Assembly: GCF_028595325.1 (NCBI RefSeq)
Contig: NZ_JAQQXR010000012.1
Span: forward strand, 1 to 64,000
Reading direction: 5' to 3'
Length of the DNA stretch: 64,000 nt
Origin: Janthinobacterium fluminis
Lineage (GTDB): Bacteria > Pseudomonadota > Gammaproteobacteria > Burkholderiales > Burkholderiaceae_D
Shown: in pieces, positions 25,468 to 35,600 of the stretch
Position numbering within the stretch: the stretch's first letter is position 1
Layout: each line of letters starts with the position of its first letter
Position numbers and translations under genes: made by a program
The notes under the pieces: model-generated
What the model saw: only the letters and a program-made list of their open reading frames with translations
Told to the model about the DNA's origin: nothing
The model's database searches: none

Positions 25468-28400
25468 GCCGGACCAGCCGCAACTGTTTGTGCGCGACGG
25501 CAGCAGCCAGGAGCAGCGCCAGCTGCAACCGCTGCAGGAGGGCTACTTCGCGCTGGCCGAGATGCCTTTCCCCGACTTGCTGGCGATGGCCGGCGAGTAT
25601 GCCCGCCTGGTCAAGTTCTACCAGCTCGACAACACGCCCGACGGCGACTGGCAGGCGTATTTCTCGGCCGACGAAACCCTCGTCATGGCGCGCATCCTGT
25701 CGACCAGGCTGGCGCCGCTGCAAGCGCCGTTCGAGCAGTGGTGGGACGGCGCCGCGGCCCGGTCCATCGAGCAATTACCGATGACGCCGCTGGCCAGGCT
25801 GCTCGACGGCTGGATCGGCGACCTGGCCGGCGCGCAGGGGCGCGCCGGCCGCAAACTGTATGCGCTGCTGGCCGACGTGATCGCCAGCCTGTGCGAGGAC
25901 GGCCACGGTTTCGCCGCCCTGCTGCCGGCGCCGCAACTGGGGCTGCGCGCCCACTGGCGCCGCCCGCCCGGCGCCAGCGCGCGGCCGACCCTGAGCGGCA
26001 TCAAGTCCAACTACTACGCCTTCGTCAAAGCCATCGAGATGGTGCAGCAGGAGGCGGCGCGCGAACTGCCCGGCTCCCTCGTCAGCGGCGAGCACGAACC
26101 CGGCGCGGCGCTGCTGATCGCCTTCATCCGCATGGCCGAGCGCCTGAACGCCAGGCTGAACCGGTTTACCGGCCAGCACCTGGACTTCTATTACGACCGC
26201 ATCCTGCGCGCGCCCGCCCTGCCCGCCGTCGGCGACCACAGCTATCTGGTGGTGGCGCCCTGCGCCCCCGGCGCCAGCGTCGAAATCCCCGCCGGCACGG
26301 CCTTCCTGGCCAAGCCGCCCGGCGGCGGCCCCGAGCTGGTCTACCTGAGCGACACGCGCCTGCTGGTCGGCGACGCCAGCGTGCAGGCATTGCACACCCT
26401 GTATTTCAACCGCGACCGCAACGTCTCGCCGGAGACGGAAATGGACAAGGGCGGCAGCGCGCCGGCCCGGCACGCCTGGCCCAGCCATGCCTGGATCGAG
26501 CACATCGCCCCGCCCGGCAAGCAGGTCACTACCGACCCGGCCCTGCTGCGCGCCGTGCCGCTGATGGGCGCGCCGAAAAACCCGGCCGCCGCCGGCCAGG
26601 CGCGCCATGCACGTCTCGGCTTCGCCCTGGCCAGCAACGTCCTGCTGATGCGCGAAGGCCGGCGGCGCCTGTCCCTGACGCTGCAGTTTGCCAACCAGGA
26701 CTTGCAATGGCGCCTGCGCCAGCTGGAAAGCGTGATCCGCCACAAGAAGCAGCAGGCCGGCGACACCATCGACGCGGTCGAGCAGGAGGATGTGTTCCTG
26801 CGCATTCTGGGCAGCCTGTTCACCATGGAACTGACGGGGCCGGCCGGCTGGATCGCGCTGCCCGCGTATCATCCGTCCACGCCGGCGGCGGGCGGCCGGC
26901 ATGCGGCGGGCTACACGCTGCGCCTCGAATGCGAGCTGGCGCTGGAGGTGCCGCCGGTGGTGGCGTATACCCCGGCCCTGCACGGCGAGGACTTCCAGGT
27001 GGAAGTGCCGATGCTGCGCCTGCTGCTCAATCCGGATGGCTATGTCTATCCCTACGGCCTGCTGCGCGACCTGAAGCTGAGCGCGGCGAGCATCGAGGTG
27101 GGCGTGAGCGGCTGCCGCCAATTCTCCCTGAACAACCAGATCGGCCAGTTGAGCCCCGCCGCGCCGTTCCAGCCCTTCGGCCCCGTCCCCGTGGTCGGCT
27201 CCTACCTGATCGTCGGCGCCGGCGAGGCGGCGGGCAAGGAATTGCGCCACTTCCACGTCGACCTGGAATGGGGCGAGCTGCCGGCCGACAGCGGCGGCTT
27301 CAAAACCTATTACCACGACTATTCCACCACGGTGGAGACGGAAGACTACGTCGCCGGCGTGGCCGTGCTGGCCGACGGCGTCTGGCGGCCGGACGAGGAC
27401 CAGGCCCCCCTGGCTGCGCTGTTCGGCAGCGACTACGCGCGCACGGCCAGCCGGCGCGTGCTCAAGCATAGCCGGCTTTCCTGCGACGCGGTGCTGGGGC
27501 ACATCCGGCCGGGCGCCGCCCTGCCGGCCAACGGCGCCGCCTACAGCGCGGCCTCGCGCAACGGCTATTTCAAGTTCACGCTGGCGGGTCCGCGCTTCGC
27601 CTTCGGCCACCGCGAGTATCCGCAAGCCCTGGCGCACGCCATGAAGCGCAATCTGCGCGGCAAGGGCGACAACTTCATGGCCGGCGTGCCCGAGCTGCCC
27701 TACACGCCGCTGGTGGCCGCCATCACGACCAGCTACGAGGCCGTGGCGCACATCGCGCTGCAGCAGGGCGGCGCGGCGCCGGACGGCGGCTGGAACAACA
27801 CGCTGCTGCATCTGCACCCGCAGGGCTGGGAGGCGGCCAACGCCTCGGCCGCCGGGGGCGCCACGCTGATTCCCAGTTATACCGAGCTGGGCTACCTGCA
27901 TATCGGCCTGTCGGCCAGCGAGCTCGACACCACGCTGACGCTGTTCTTCCACCTGCAGGACGACTCGCTGCCGGAGCAGCCGGCGCCGGTGCGCTGGTCT
28001 TACCTGAGGGGAAATCAATGGCTGCCCCTGCCGCAACGCAACATCATCTCCGACAGCACCGACGGTTTCATGAGTTCGGGGGTGGTGGCGCTCACTATCC
28101 CGGCCGACATCAGCCTGCAGCACACGGTGATGGCGTCGGGGCTGTACTGGCTGCGCATCAGCGCCGCCGAAGGGCTGCGCAACTTTTGCAGCGTCTACAC
28201 GGTCTGCACCCAGGCGCTGCGGGTGCGCCGCGAGGCGGCCGACATGCAGTCGACGTCGCTGCTGACGCTGCCGGCCGCCAGCATCGAGCGCAGCCGCACG
28301 CCCATCCCCGGCCTCGGCAAGCTGACCCAGGTGATCGCGACGCGCGGCGGCCGGCTGGGCGAGAACCGCGCGCAGCGCCACACGCGGCTGGCCGAGCGCC

Positions 28401-29134
28401 TGCGCCACAAGGGCCGCGCGGTGACGCCGGCCGACTACGAGGCGCTGATCCTGCAGCAGTTCCCAGAGGTCTACAAGGCCAAGTGTTTCGCCAATCTGCG
28501 CATGCAAGGGCAGACGCCGCGCGACTGGGTGCGGCCGGGCAATGTGCTGATCGTCCTCGTGCCGCCGCTGCCAGCCGGCGCCGCCGCCCACCGCATGCCG
28601 CAGTTGAACGGCAAGCTGGTGCGCGAGGTGGAGCGCTATGTCACGGCGCTGGCGCCGCCGGCGGCCGCCATCGCGGTGCGCCATCCCGTCTACGAACAGA
28701 TCCAGGTGCGCTGCACCGTGCGCCTGAAGGACGGGCTCGCCGGCGGGCTCTACATCACCCGCCTGAACGAGGACATTTCGCGCTTCCTGTCGCCCTGGAG
28801 CGCGGTCGGCAACCGCATCCACTTCGGCTGGAGCGTGCGGCTGCACGAGGTGGTCTCCTACATCATCGGCCTCGATTACATCGCCGACGTCAGCGCCTGC
28901 TCGATGCTGCGCATCGCCCCCACGGACGAGGGCCGCTACCTGCTGTCCGACACGGCGGCCGAGCAGAGCAGCGCCATCGCCTGGCAATACCCGTGGAGCG
29001 TCGCCGTGCCGGTCGACAAACACCTGATCGCCATCAGCGACAAGGAGGGCACGCTGCACAGCGCCGACCTGCAGACGCTCGATATCGGTTCCACATTTAT
29101 CATTTCAACGAAGGCTTCCGATGGCACAACATAG
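25454..29134 (+). CDS. Afp11-like baseplate J/gp6-type protein
   Basis: This encodes a 1226-residue baseplate wedge component. The central and C-terminal parts contain the segment RLAERLRHKGRAVTPADYEA followed by QFPEVYKAKCF, the signature of baseplate J/gp47-like proteins in eCIS. The region AIAVRHPVYEQIQVRCTV and a GWSVRLHEVVSYI-like end follow. Large wedges of this type form the ring around the hub. The ATG at 25454 overlaps gp25 by 14 nt. A TTG 15 nt upstream is possible but gives no family benefit. The gene ends 14 nt inside the next gene. Confidence 0.88.
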   Translation: MSAPEPDQPQLFVRDGSSQEQRQLQPLQEGYFALAEMPFPDLLAMAGEYARLVKFYQLDNTPDGDWQAYFSADETLVMARILSTRLAPLQAPFEQWWDGAAARSIEQLPMTPLARLLDGWIGDLAGAQGRAGRKLYALLADVIASLCEDGHGFAALLPAPQLGLRAHWRRPPGASARPTLSGIKSNYYAFVKAIEMVQQEAARELPGSLVSGEHEPGAALLIAFIRMAERLNARLNRFTGQHLDFYYDRILRAPALPAVGDHSYLVVAPCAPGASVEIPAGTAFLAKPPGGGPELVYLSDTRLLVGDASVQALHTLYFNRDRNVSPETEMDKGGSAPARHAWPSHAWIEHIAPPGKQVTTDPALLRAVPLMGAPKNPAAAGQARHARLGFALASNVLLMREGRRRLSLTLQFANQDLQWRLRQLESVIRHKKQQAGDTIDAVEQEDVFLRILGSLFTMELTGPAGWIALPAYHPSTPAAGGRHAAGYTLRLECELALEVPPVVAYTPALHGEDFQVEVPMLRLLLNPDGYVYPYGLLRDLKLSAASIEVGVSGCRQFSLNNQIGQLSPAAPFQPFGPVPVVGSYLIVGAGEAAGKELRHFHVDLEWGELPADSGGFKTYYHDYSTTVETEDYVAGVAVLADGVWRPDEDQAPLAALFGSDYARTASRRVLKHSRLSCDAVLGHIRPGAALPANGAAYSAASRNGYFKFTLAGPRFAFGHREYPQALAHAMKRNLRGKGDNFMAGVPELPYTPLVAAITTSYEAVAHIALQQGGAAPDGGWNNTLLHLHPQGWEAANASAAGGATLIPSYTELGYLHIGLSASELDTTLTLFFHLQDDSLPEQPAPVRWSYLRGNQWLPLPQRNIISDSTDGFMSSGVVALTIPADISLQHTVMASGLYWLRISAAEGLRNFCSVYTVCTQALRVRREAADMQSTSLLTLPAASIERSRTPIPGLGKLTQVIATRGGRLGENRAQRHTRLAERLRHKGRAVTPADYEALILQQFPEVYKAKCFANLRMQGQTPRDWVRPGNVLIVLVPPLPAGAAAHRMPQLNGKLVREVERYVTALAPPAAAIAVRHPVYEQIQVRCTVRLKDGLAGGLYITRLNEDISRFLSPWSAVGNRIHFGWSVRLHEVVSYIIGLDYIADVSACSMLRIAPTDEGRYLLSDTAAEQSSAIAWQYPWSVAVPVDKHLIAISDKEGTLHSADLQTLDIGSTFIISTKASDGTT

Positions 29135-29957
29135 CCGCGACACACTCAAGCGCCTGTTTCAGCAAGGCGCCATGCCGGCCCAGGGCGCGTTCGCGGCTCT
29201 GATCGAGTCGATGCTCAACATCGTCGACCAGCAGTTCGACAAGACCCCGACGGACGGCCTCAAGGTCGGGCAGATCGGCCAGGGGCGCCTGCTCAGCTTT
29301 TACCAGGACATCGCCCACAAGAGCGCGATCTGGTCGGTCAGGATGGACGCGCCTAGCCGCAGCCTGGTGTTCGGCACCGGCGGCATGCAGGAAGACGACG
29401 GCAAGCCCGGCGACGGCTACCGCAAGGCGATGGAGCTGCGGCCGGCGCCCGACAACGTGGCCTTTGCGCCGCTGGTCGGGCCGGCCGGCCCGCCGGACAG
29501 CCAGTTCCAGCTGGACGTGCAGGGCCGCGTGGTGGCCGACGGCCGCATCGGCCGCGCCGTCGCCACGGTGCCGGCGGACGGCGCCTGGCACGACATCACC
29601 TGCGACTTGAGCGGTTGCCACGCCTTCGAGGTGATGGCCGGCACCGGCAAGCAAGGCTCCGGCAAGTATGCGCTCATGCACGCCTACGCGCTCAACGCCT
29701 TCCAGGGCGGCAAGAGCGAAATCACCTACCACCAGGCCCATTGCGGCAGCAAATGCAGCCGCATCGCGCTGCGCTGGACCAGGGAAACGGCTTCGGCCAA
29801 CGATCCCTACCGCCTGCAGATCCGCACCGGCTGCGCGCTCGACGAGGCCGGCACGCCGGAGGCGCGGCGCACCTGCATCCGCGTCTACCTGACCCAGTTG
29901 TGGTTCGACCCGAGCATGGCGCAGTGCCAGCCGCAGGCCGGCAAAGGCGCCCGCTGA
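29121..29957 (+). CDS. eCIS-associated protein of unknown function, possible baseplate/fibre component
   Basis: This encodes a 278-residue protein beginning MAQHSRDTLKRLFQQGAMP with FAALIESMLNIVD. I associate this N-terminus with uncharacterised proteins placed between baseplate genes in eCIS loci. The middle is predicted beta-rich (FQLDVQGRVVADG, DITCDLSGCHAFEVMAG) and the sequence contains several Cys. It overlaps the Afp11-like gene by 14 nt and touches the next gene (TGATG). Because no classical tail fibre is present, it is a candidate exterior or receptor-contact component, but this is inferred from position and fold type only. Confidence 0.6.
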   Translation: MAQHSRDTLKRLFQQGAMPAQGAFAALIESMLNIVDQQFDKTPTDGLKVGQIGQGRLLSFYQDIAHKSAIWSVRMDAPSRSLVFGTGGMQEDDGKPGDGYRKAMELRPAPDNVAFAPLVGPAGPPDSQFQLDVQGRVVADGRIGRAVATVPADGAWHDITCDLSGCHAFEVMAGTGKQGSGKYALMHAYALNAFQGGKSEITYHQAHCGSKCSRIALRWTRETASANDPYRLQIRTGCALDEAGTPEARRTCIRVYLTQLWFDPSMAQCQPQAGKGAR

Positions 29958-30241
29958 TGCCGGCGCTGACCCTGGCATTGCGCACCGACGAGGGCGCCCT
30001 GGTGATCGAGGCGCTGGCCGAGCTGCCGTTCAAGCACGTATACGATTTGATCGGGCGCCTGAATCACCAGGCCAACGCCGGCGCCGCCAGCGACGGCGGC
30101 GGGCCTGGCCGCTATGTGCTCTGTTGGGCCGACGCGGAACTCATCGTCGCCGCGCTGGGCCGGCTGCCCTACCAGCGCGTCCACGCCCTGCTGGCGGCGC
30201 TGCGGGAACAGCTCGGCGAACGCCTGCCCGGCCCCGCATGA
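29957..30241 (+). CDS. Small eCIS-associated protein of unknown function
   Basis: This encodes a 94-residue protein starting MPALTLALRTDEGALVIEAL. It has two similar halves, each with a helix containing a hydrophobic-Pro-Phe/Tyr-x-x-Val motif (ELPFKHVYDLIGRL and RLPYQRVHALLAAL). This suggests an internal duplication. A longer frame exists upstream, but the ATG at 29957 overlaps the preceding TGA by one base, and the stop overlaps the next ATG (ATGA), so three genes are coupled here. Function unknown. Confidence 0.65.
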   Translation: MPALTLALRTDEGALVIEALAELPFKHVYDLIGRLNHQANAGAASDGGGPGRYVLCWADAELIVAALGRLPYQRVHALLAALREQLGERLPGPA

Positions 30242-32634
30242 TCGCACCGGCCACCATTGCCCGGCTCGAAGCGGACCGCGACGGCCTCGACTTCGCCTCC
30301 CTTCAGCAGGCCGGCATGGCGCTGCTGCAGGAACTGTGCGGCCGGCACTGGACCGACTACAACGCCCACGATCCCGGCGTGACCATGCTCGACCAGCTCA
30401 GCTACGCGCTGACGGAACTGGCCTTCCGCTCCGCGCTGCCGCACGAGGACTACCTGGCCGGCGGCGACGGCGCCATCGACCTGGCGCGCCACGCGCTGCA
30501 TCTGCCGCAGGACATCTTCCCCAGCGAGGCGGTCACGGCCGACGACTGGCGCCGCCACCTGTACGACCGCGTGCCGCAGATCGAGGACGTCTGGATACAC
30601 GAGAGCGGCGCCCGCAACGGCCTGACCAGGATAGAACTGAAACTGGCCGACAACGGCGCCGCCGCGGCGCCCGAGGCCGCCGTCGCGCCCGCCGTCGACG
30701 CGATCTTCACGGCCGGACGCGCACTGTGCCAGGACCTCAGCCGCATCACCGTGCTGCGCACCAAGGACTTCTACCTGGCGGGCGACATCGAAATCCACAG
30801 CCTGCGCGACCCGGCGGAAATCTACGCCGACATCTTCTTCCAGTGCGCGCACCAGGTGATCTCCGGCCTGCAACTGGGCGACTACGAGCATGCGGCGGCG
30901 GACGGCGTGCCGCTCGACGAGCTGTTTTCCGGCCCCTACACCGAACACGGCCTGATTCTGGAAAGCGGCCAGCGCGACCCGCGCGCGGCCATTTCGCTGG
31001 TGCGCCTGATCGGCCTGATACGCGGCATCGAAGGCGTGCAAAAGGTCCACGCGCTGCAGCTGTGCGACCAGCATGGCCAGTTGCTGACCGAGGAGTCGGC
31101 GCGCCAGCTGGAAGGCGACGTGCCGCGCCTGCGCTTTCCCGACACGGCGCAATTGAAACGCCAGTTGCGGCTGCACTTCATACGCAATTCCGACAATTCC
31201 GACGCCGCGCCCGGCGACGACGGCGCCAACGCCGCCGCGACAGCCGCCCTGGCCGACGAAGCCTGGGCCAGCCTGAAAAAACTGCAGTTCGAGTCGCGCG
31301 CCAAGCGCGAGCGCAAGGCATCGCTGGAACACTTCATCAACGTGCCCACCGGCGCCGGCATGCCGCTCGACGAGTATTACTCGATCCAGCAGCAGTTCCC
31401 CGCCATCTATGGCATCAACGCCTACGGCCTGCCGGCCAGCGCCACGCCGGCCGAGCGCGCCAGCGCCCGTCAATTGAAAGCGTATCTATACGTATTCGAA
31501 CAGGTGATGGCGAACTACCTGCGCAATCTGGCCAGCATCCGGCGGGTGTTTTCCGTCGACGCGGATTTGCGGCAGTCCTATTTTTGCCAGCCCATCAGCA
31601 ACCGGATGCTGCCCGATATCGAAGCGCTGTACACCCGCGACAACGACGGCATCGCCCGGGAACTCGACGCGATACGCGAGCGCTTCGACCCCTTCGACGA
31701 GCGCCGCGACCGCGTGCTCGACGTCATGCTGGCCATGTACGGCGAACGCTACACGCAACAGTCTCTGCGCAAGTTCAACTTCTATTTCGCCGGGCGGCGC
31801 GAGCTGCACGCCTGGCTGCTGGAAAACAAACTGGCCTTCCTGACCCGCATCGTCACCCTCGGCAGGGAGCGCGCCGCCGGCTTCCGCTACGACAAACCGG
31901 CCTGGGACACGGACAACGTCAGCGGCGCCCAGCGCAAGATCGCCATTTTGCTGGGCCTGCACAAGCTGCCCTGCTGCCGCTCGCTGTGCGAACCGATGCG
32001 CCGCCACGGCCTGCGCATCGTCGCCGACGAACACCCCGCACCGGACACATTGGCGCAGTTGCTGGCGCGGCTGCAAACGCCGGCGGCCGCGCCGGTGCTG
32101 CATATCTCCGCGACGCTGCTGCGCAATGTGTGCGCGCGCGGCGGCCACGGCGCCGATGCGGAGAGCGCGGCCTTGACCCCGCAGCAGAACGCGCAACTGC
32201 GCCAACTCAATATGGATTGCGAAGGTTTCCATCTGGTCGAACACACGCTGCTGCGCCCCCGCGTCGCCGGCCATGCCAGCCATCCGGAGACGGCCGAGGG
32301 CTTTTACGCCTTCCAGGTCAGCGTCGTGTTTTCCGGCTGGAGCGCGCGCTTTGCCGACCCGGAGTTCCGCAAGCTGGCCCAGGAAACCGTCAGCCTGAAC
32401 CTGCCGGCCCATGTGCTGCCCACCTTCTTTTGGCTGGGCGACGTCGAGATGCAGGATTTCGAGGCCCGCTTCCGCAGTTGGCTCGACAAGCTGCGCGCGG
32501 CGGCCCTGGCCTGGCAGCAGAGCACCACGCCGGCCGGCGCCGCGCTGCACGAGCTCGACGACGCCTCGGCCTACCTGCTGCGCTTCCTGCTGTCGCCGCG
32601 CCGCCGGCCGGTGTTCAACAGCCATTGGATGTGA
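30238..32634 (+). CDS. Afp12-like baseplate wedge protein
   Basis: This encodes a 798-residue baseplate component. Near the N-terminus it has HWTDYNAHDPGVTMLDQLSY, the most conserved motif of the Afp12/Pvc12-like family. The C-terminal region contains FHLVEHTLLRP and a final wedge domain. Such proteins pair with the Afp11-like protein to form the wedge that holds the spike hub. The ATG at 30238 overlaps the preceding TGA (ATGA). The tape-measure gene begins 4 nt after its stop. Confidence 0.87.
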   Translation: MIAPATIARLEADRDGLDFASLQQAGMALLQELCGRHWTDYNAHDPGVTMLDQLSYALTELAFRSALPHEDYLAGGDGAIDLARHALHLPQDIFPSEAVTADDWRRHLYDRVPQIEDVWIHESGARNGLTRIELKLADNGAAAAPEAAVAPAVDAIFTAGRALCQDLSRITVLRTKDFYLAGDIEIHSLRDPAEIYADIFFQCAHQVISGLQLGDYEHAAADGVPLDELFSGPYTEHGLILESGQRDPRAAISLVRLIGLIRGIEGVQKVHALQLCDQHGQLLTEESARQLEGDVPRLRFPDTAQLKRQLRLHFIRNSDNSDAAPGDDGANAAATAALADEAWASLKKLQFESRAKRERKASLEHFINVPTGAGMPLDEYYSIQQQFPAIYGINAYGLPASATPAERASARQLKAYLYVFEQVMANYLRNLASIRRVFSVDADLRQSYFCQPISNRMLPDIEALYTRDNDGIARELDAIRERFDPFDERRDRVLDVMLAMYGERYTQQSLRKFNFYFAGRRELHAWLLENKLAFLTRIVTLGRERAAGFRYDKPAWDTDNVSGAQRKIAILLGLHKLPCCRSLCEPMRRHGLRIVADEHPAPDTLAQLLARLQTPAAAPVLHISATLLRNVCARGGHGADAESAALTPQQNAQLRQLNMDCEGFHLVEHTLLRPRVAGHASHPETAEGFYAFQVSVVFSGWSARFADPEFRKLAQETVSLNLPAHVLPTFFWLGDVEMQDFEARFRSWLDKLRAAALAWQQSTTPAGAALHELDDASAYLLRFLLSPRRRPVFNSHWM

Positions 32635-32638
32635 GCCG

Positions 32639-35600
32639 ATGAACCCCGCCCACCGCATCGGCGCCCTGCATCTCGACCTGACGTTCGAGAGCGACGCCCC
32701 GCGGCTCGTCGCCATGGCGGAGGACCAGTTGCTGGCGCTGGCGCGCGAACAGGTGCTGCCGACGTTGGAGCTGGCGCTGGACGAGGCCGACGATGGCCGG
32801 CTGCGGCGCATCGGGCGGCTCGATATCGACCTGGGCGAGATTCCCGCCCACCTGCTCGACTCGGAACTGCCGCGGCGCCTGCACGAACTGCTGCGCAAGG
32901 CGCTGGGCGAGGCATTGCGCGACAGCGCGGACGACGCGCAGGCGGGGACGGCGGCGCCAGCCGGCGATGGCGCTCAGCTCGAACGCTTCCTGCGCACGGG
33001 CCGCATGGCAGGCGCCCGGACGGCGGGCGACACAAGGACGCACTGGTCGCACCCCGAAGGACTGCTGGCACACCTGCTGGAACGCCCCGACGGCGCAGTG
33101 CCGGCCATGTTGCGCCGCAGCGCCGCGCAGCCAGGCGTGCTCAAACGCCTGGCGCAGCAGTTCGCGCCGCAGCATCTGCGCCAGTTGCTGCGCCTTGCGG
33201 CGGACGCCGGCACGGCCGACGGCTGGCTGGCGCTGGTGGATGATATCGAACGCGCCCTGCCTCCCGGCGAAGCGGCGCGGCGCCAGCAATTGCGCCTGCT
33301 GTGGGAGCTGGTGCTGGCGCAGATACTGGGCGGAGCGCCCGTGAGCGCCACCGCGCCGCTGCGCGCGGCCGCTGCCAATGCCGGCATCCGGCAGCGGCAT
33401 GCGGGTCCACAAGCGGCCGCCTTGTGGCGCGCTATCGATGCCGGCGATACCAGCCGGCGGCGCGCTCCGGACACGATGAGCGGCGCAACAGCGCCATTCG
33501 ATGTGCCGGCCGAGCGCCGCCCGGCGGCGCTGCGCGCATGGCTGCGCGCGCCGGGGCATGTCGCCGCCGGCCAGTACTCGACCGGGCAATTACAGGAGCT
33601 GCTGGACGCCTTCCCCGGCATGCCAGACGAAACGCTGGACGCCATCGCGCGGCATCTGCCGCGCACGCAGGACCGGCAGCGCTTCCTGGGCGCGGCGCTG
33701 CAGCGCCTGCTGCGCAACGGGGCCAGCGCCAGCGAGCGGCAGCGCGAACCCGGCCGTGCCGTCGCCGCCGGCAATGCCCTGCCGTCCAGGGAGGAACGCA
33801 TGGCACATGCCTTGTCGACGGCCGACGCGTCGGCCATCCGCGCCGACTGGGACGCGCTGATGGCCGGCGGCGCCGCGCTGCTGCGGGCCGCCCTGGTGCG
33901 CCATGGCGCCCGCCGGGATGCCTGGCGGCGCATCGCCGATCATTTCCCCCGACCTATGCTCGACGACATCGCCGCCCTGCTCGCCTCGCCGCGCAGCATG
34001 CTGGCGCCCGCGCCGGCCGGTTCCGCACCGGACGCAGGCACCCGCGCGCGCTGGCTGGACGCGGTGCTGGCAGGGATCGAGGCAAGCGCCGATACCGGAA
34101 CTGACGTCGAAGCCAAGGCCGCATCGCGCTCGGTCGGCGCCCGGCGCCCAATCGAACAGCGCATTGCCGCCGCTCGGGCGCGGCGCAGCAACCACGCGCA
34201 GCGCTTCCTGGCAGCCGTCCGCAACGATCTCAAGCAAAGCCGAACTGCGGATGACGGCGCCAGCGCCGCTCCGCGCGACAGCGCCCCGACGCTCGCGGAG
34301 CGTCTGGAACATGCCTTGTCGACGGCCGACGCATCGAGCATTTACGCCGACTGGCACGCGCTGGTGCGCGACCATGCCGGACTGCTGCGAGCCACGCTGC
34401 TGCGCCACGGCGCACACCGGGACGCCTGGCAACGCATCGCCGAGCGTTTTCCTCCGTCCATGCTCGACGATATCGCCGCCCTGCGCGCCGGACCACCAGC
34501 CTTGCCTTCGCCCATGCAAGCCGGCTTGGCCCCGGACGCCGGCGCCTTGCCCGAGCTTGAACTGGACATGGCGGCCGCCGACGCAAGTCCGGGCGGCGGC
34601 TTCCTGCAGCGCGCCATCGCCGCCCGCGCAGCAGGCAGCGGAAATGTGCAGCGCTTCCTGGAAATCGTCCTCGACGATCTGCGGCAGGGCCGCATGATCG
34701 ACCTGGAGGATATTGCCGAACGCGCCTGCAACGCAGACATCGCCCAGTTCACGCAGGCGCTGCTGGACGGCGCACCGGAGCACCTGCCGCCGCAATGGCC
34801 GGCATTGCTCAACGCACGTGCCGATCTGCTGGCTGACGCAATGCGCCGCATCGGCGCCCAGGATGACATATGGCGGCGTGTGGAGCAGCGCTTCCCGCCT
34901 GCCTTGCTGGCCGAGCTGACGGCACTGCTGTCGCCGCTAGCGCCGTCCATCCTGCAAGAATGCGAGGACGAAGCGGCACCGTCCATCCCCGTGCGCAGCC
35001 TGTGGCTGGCCAGCGTCATGCATCTGTCTGCCACGGCATTCGACGCGCCGCGCTACCGCGCCGCATTGCACGCCGCCAGTAGCGCCCAGACCACGCAGGC
35101 GCCGCAGTTCAAGGCGGACAACCCGCCCCGCGCGCATGCCGCGCCGGACGTTCCGGCGGCCGTGGCGCCCGGCGGCCTCGCCGCCGGCGCCATATCTGAC
35201 GCGCGGCCCAAACGGGCGAGGCCGGCGCACAGTGCGGCGAACGGCATCGCGGCGCGCGTGAAACGCTGGCGCCGGGCCGCGCGGCATGCCCCCGGCAAGC
35301 TATTGCATACCCTCCTGCCTGGCCTGGCGGCGCATGCCGGCCAGCGGCCCCTCGGCGCCACCGCGACCACCTTGACTGCGCCCGCTGCAGCCCTGGGCGA
35401 CAACAGCTCTCCGGTACAGCGCATCCGCGCCGCGCTGCTGGCCGGCGATCCCGGCGGCCTGCCTGCCGCCATGCTGGCCGACCACAGCGAGGCGGCGCGG
35501 ACCGCCATCGCGCACATCGGCCCCCGCCTTGACGTGTGGCAAAACGTCGCGCAACGCTACCCGCTGGCGTGGCTCGAAGAATTGACGGTTCTGCTGGCGC

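Noticed and set aside
25775..29059. Long minus-strand frame opposite the Afp11-like gene
   Set aside because: It is a high-GC antisense shadow of a gene with strong family motifs; no plausible protein features.
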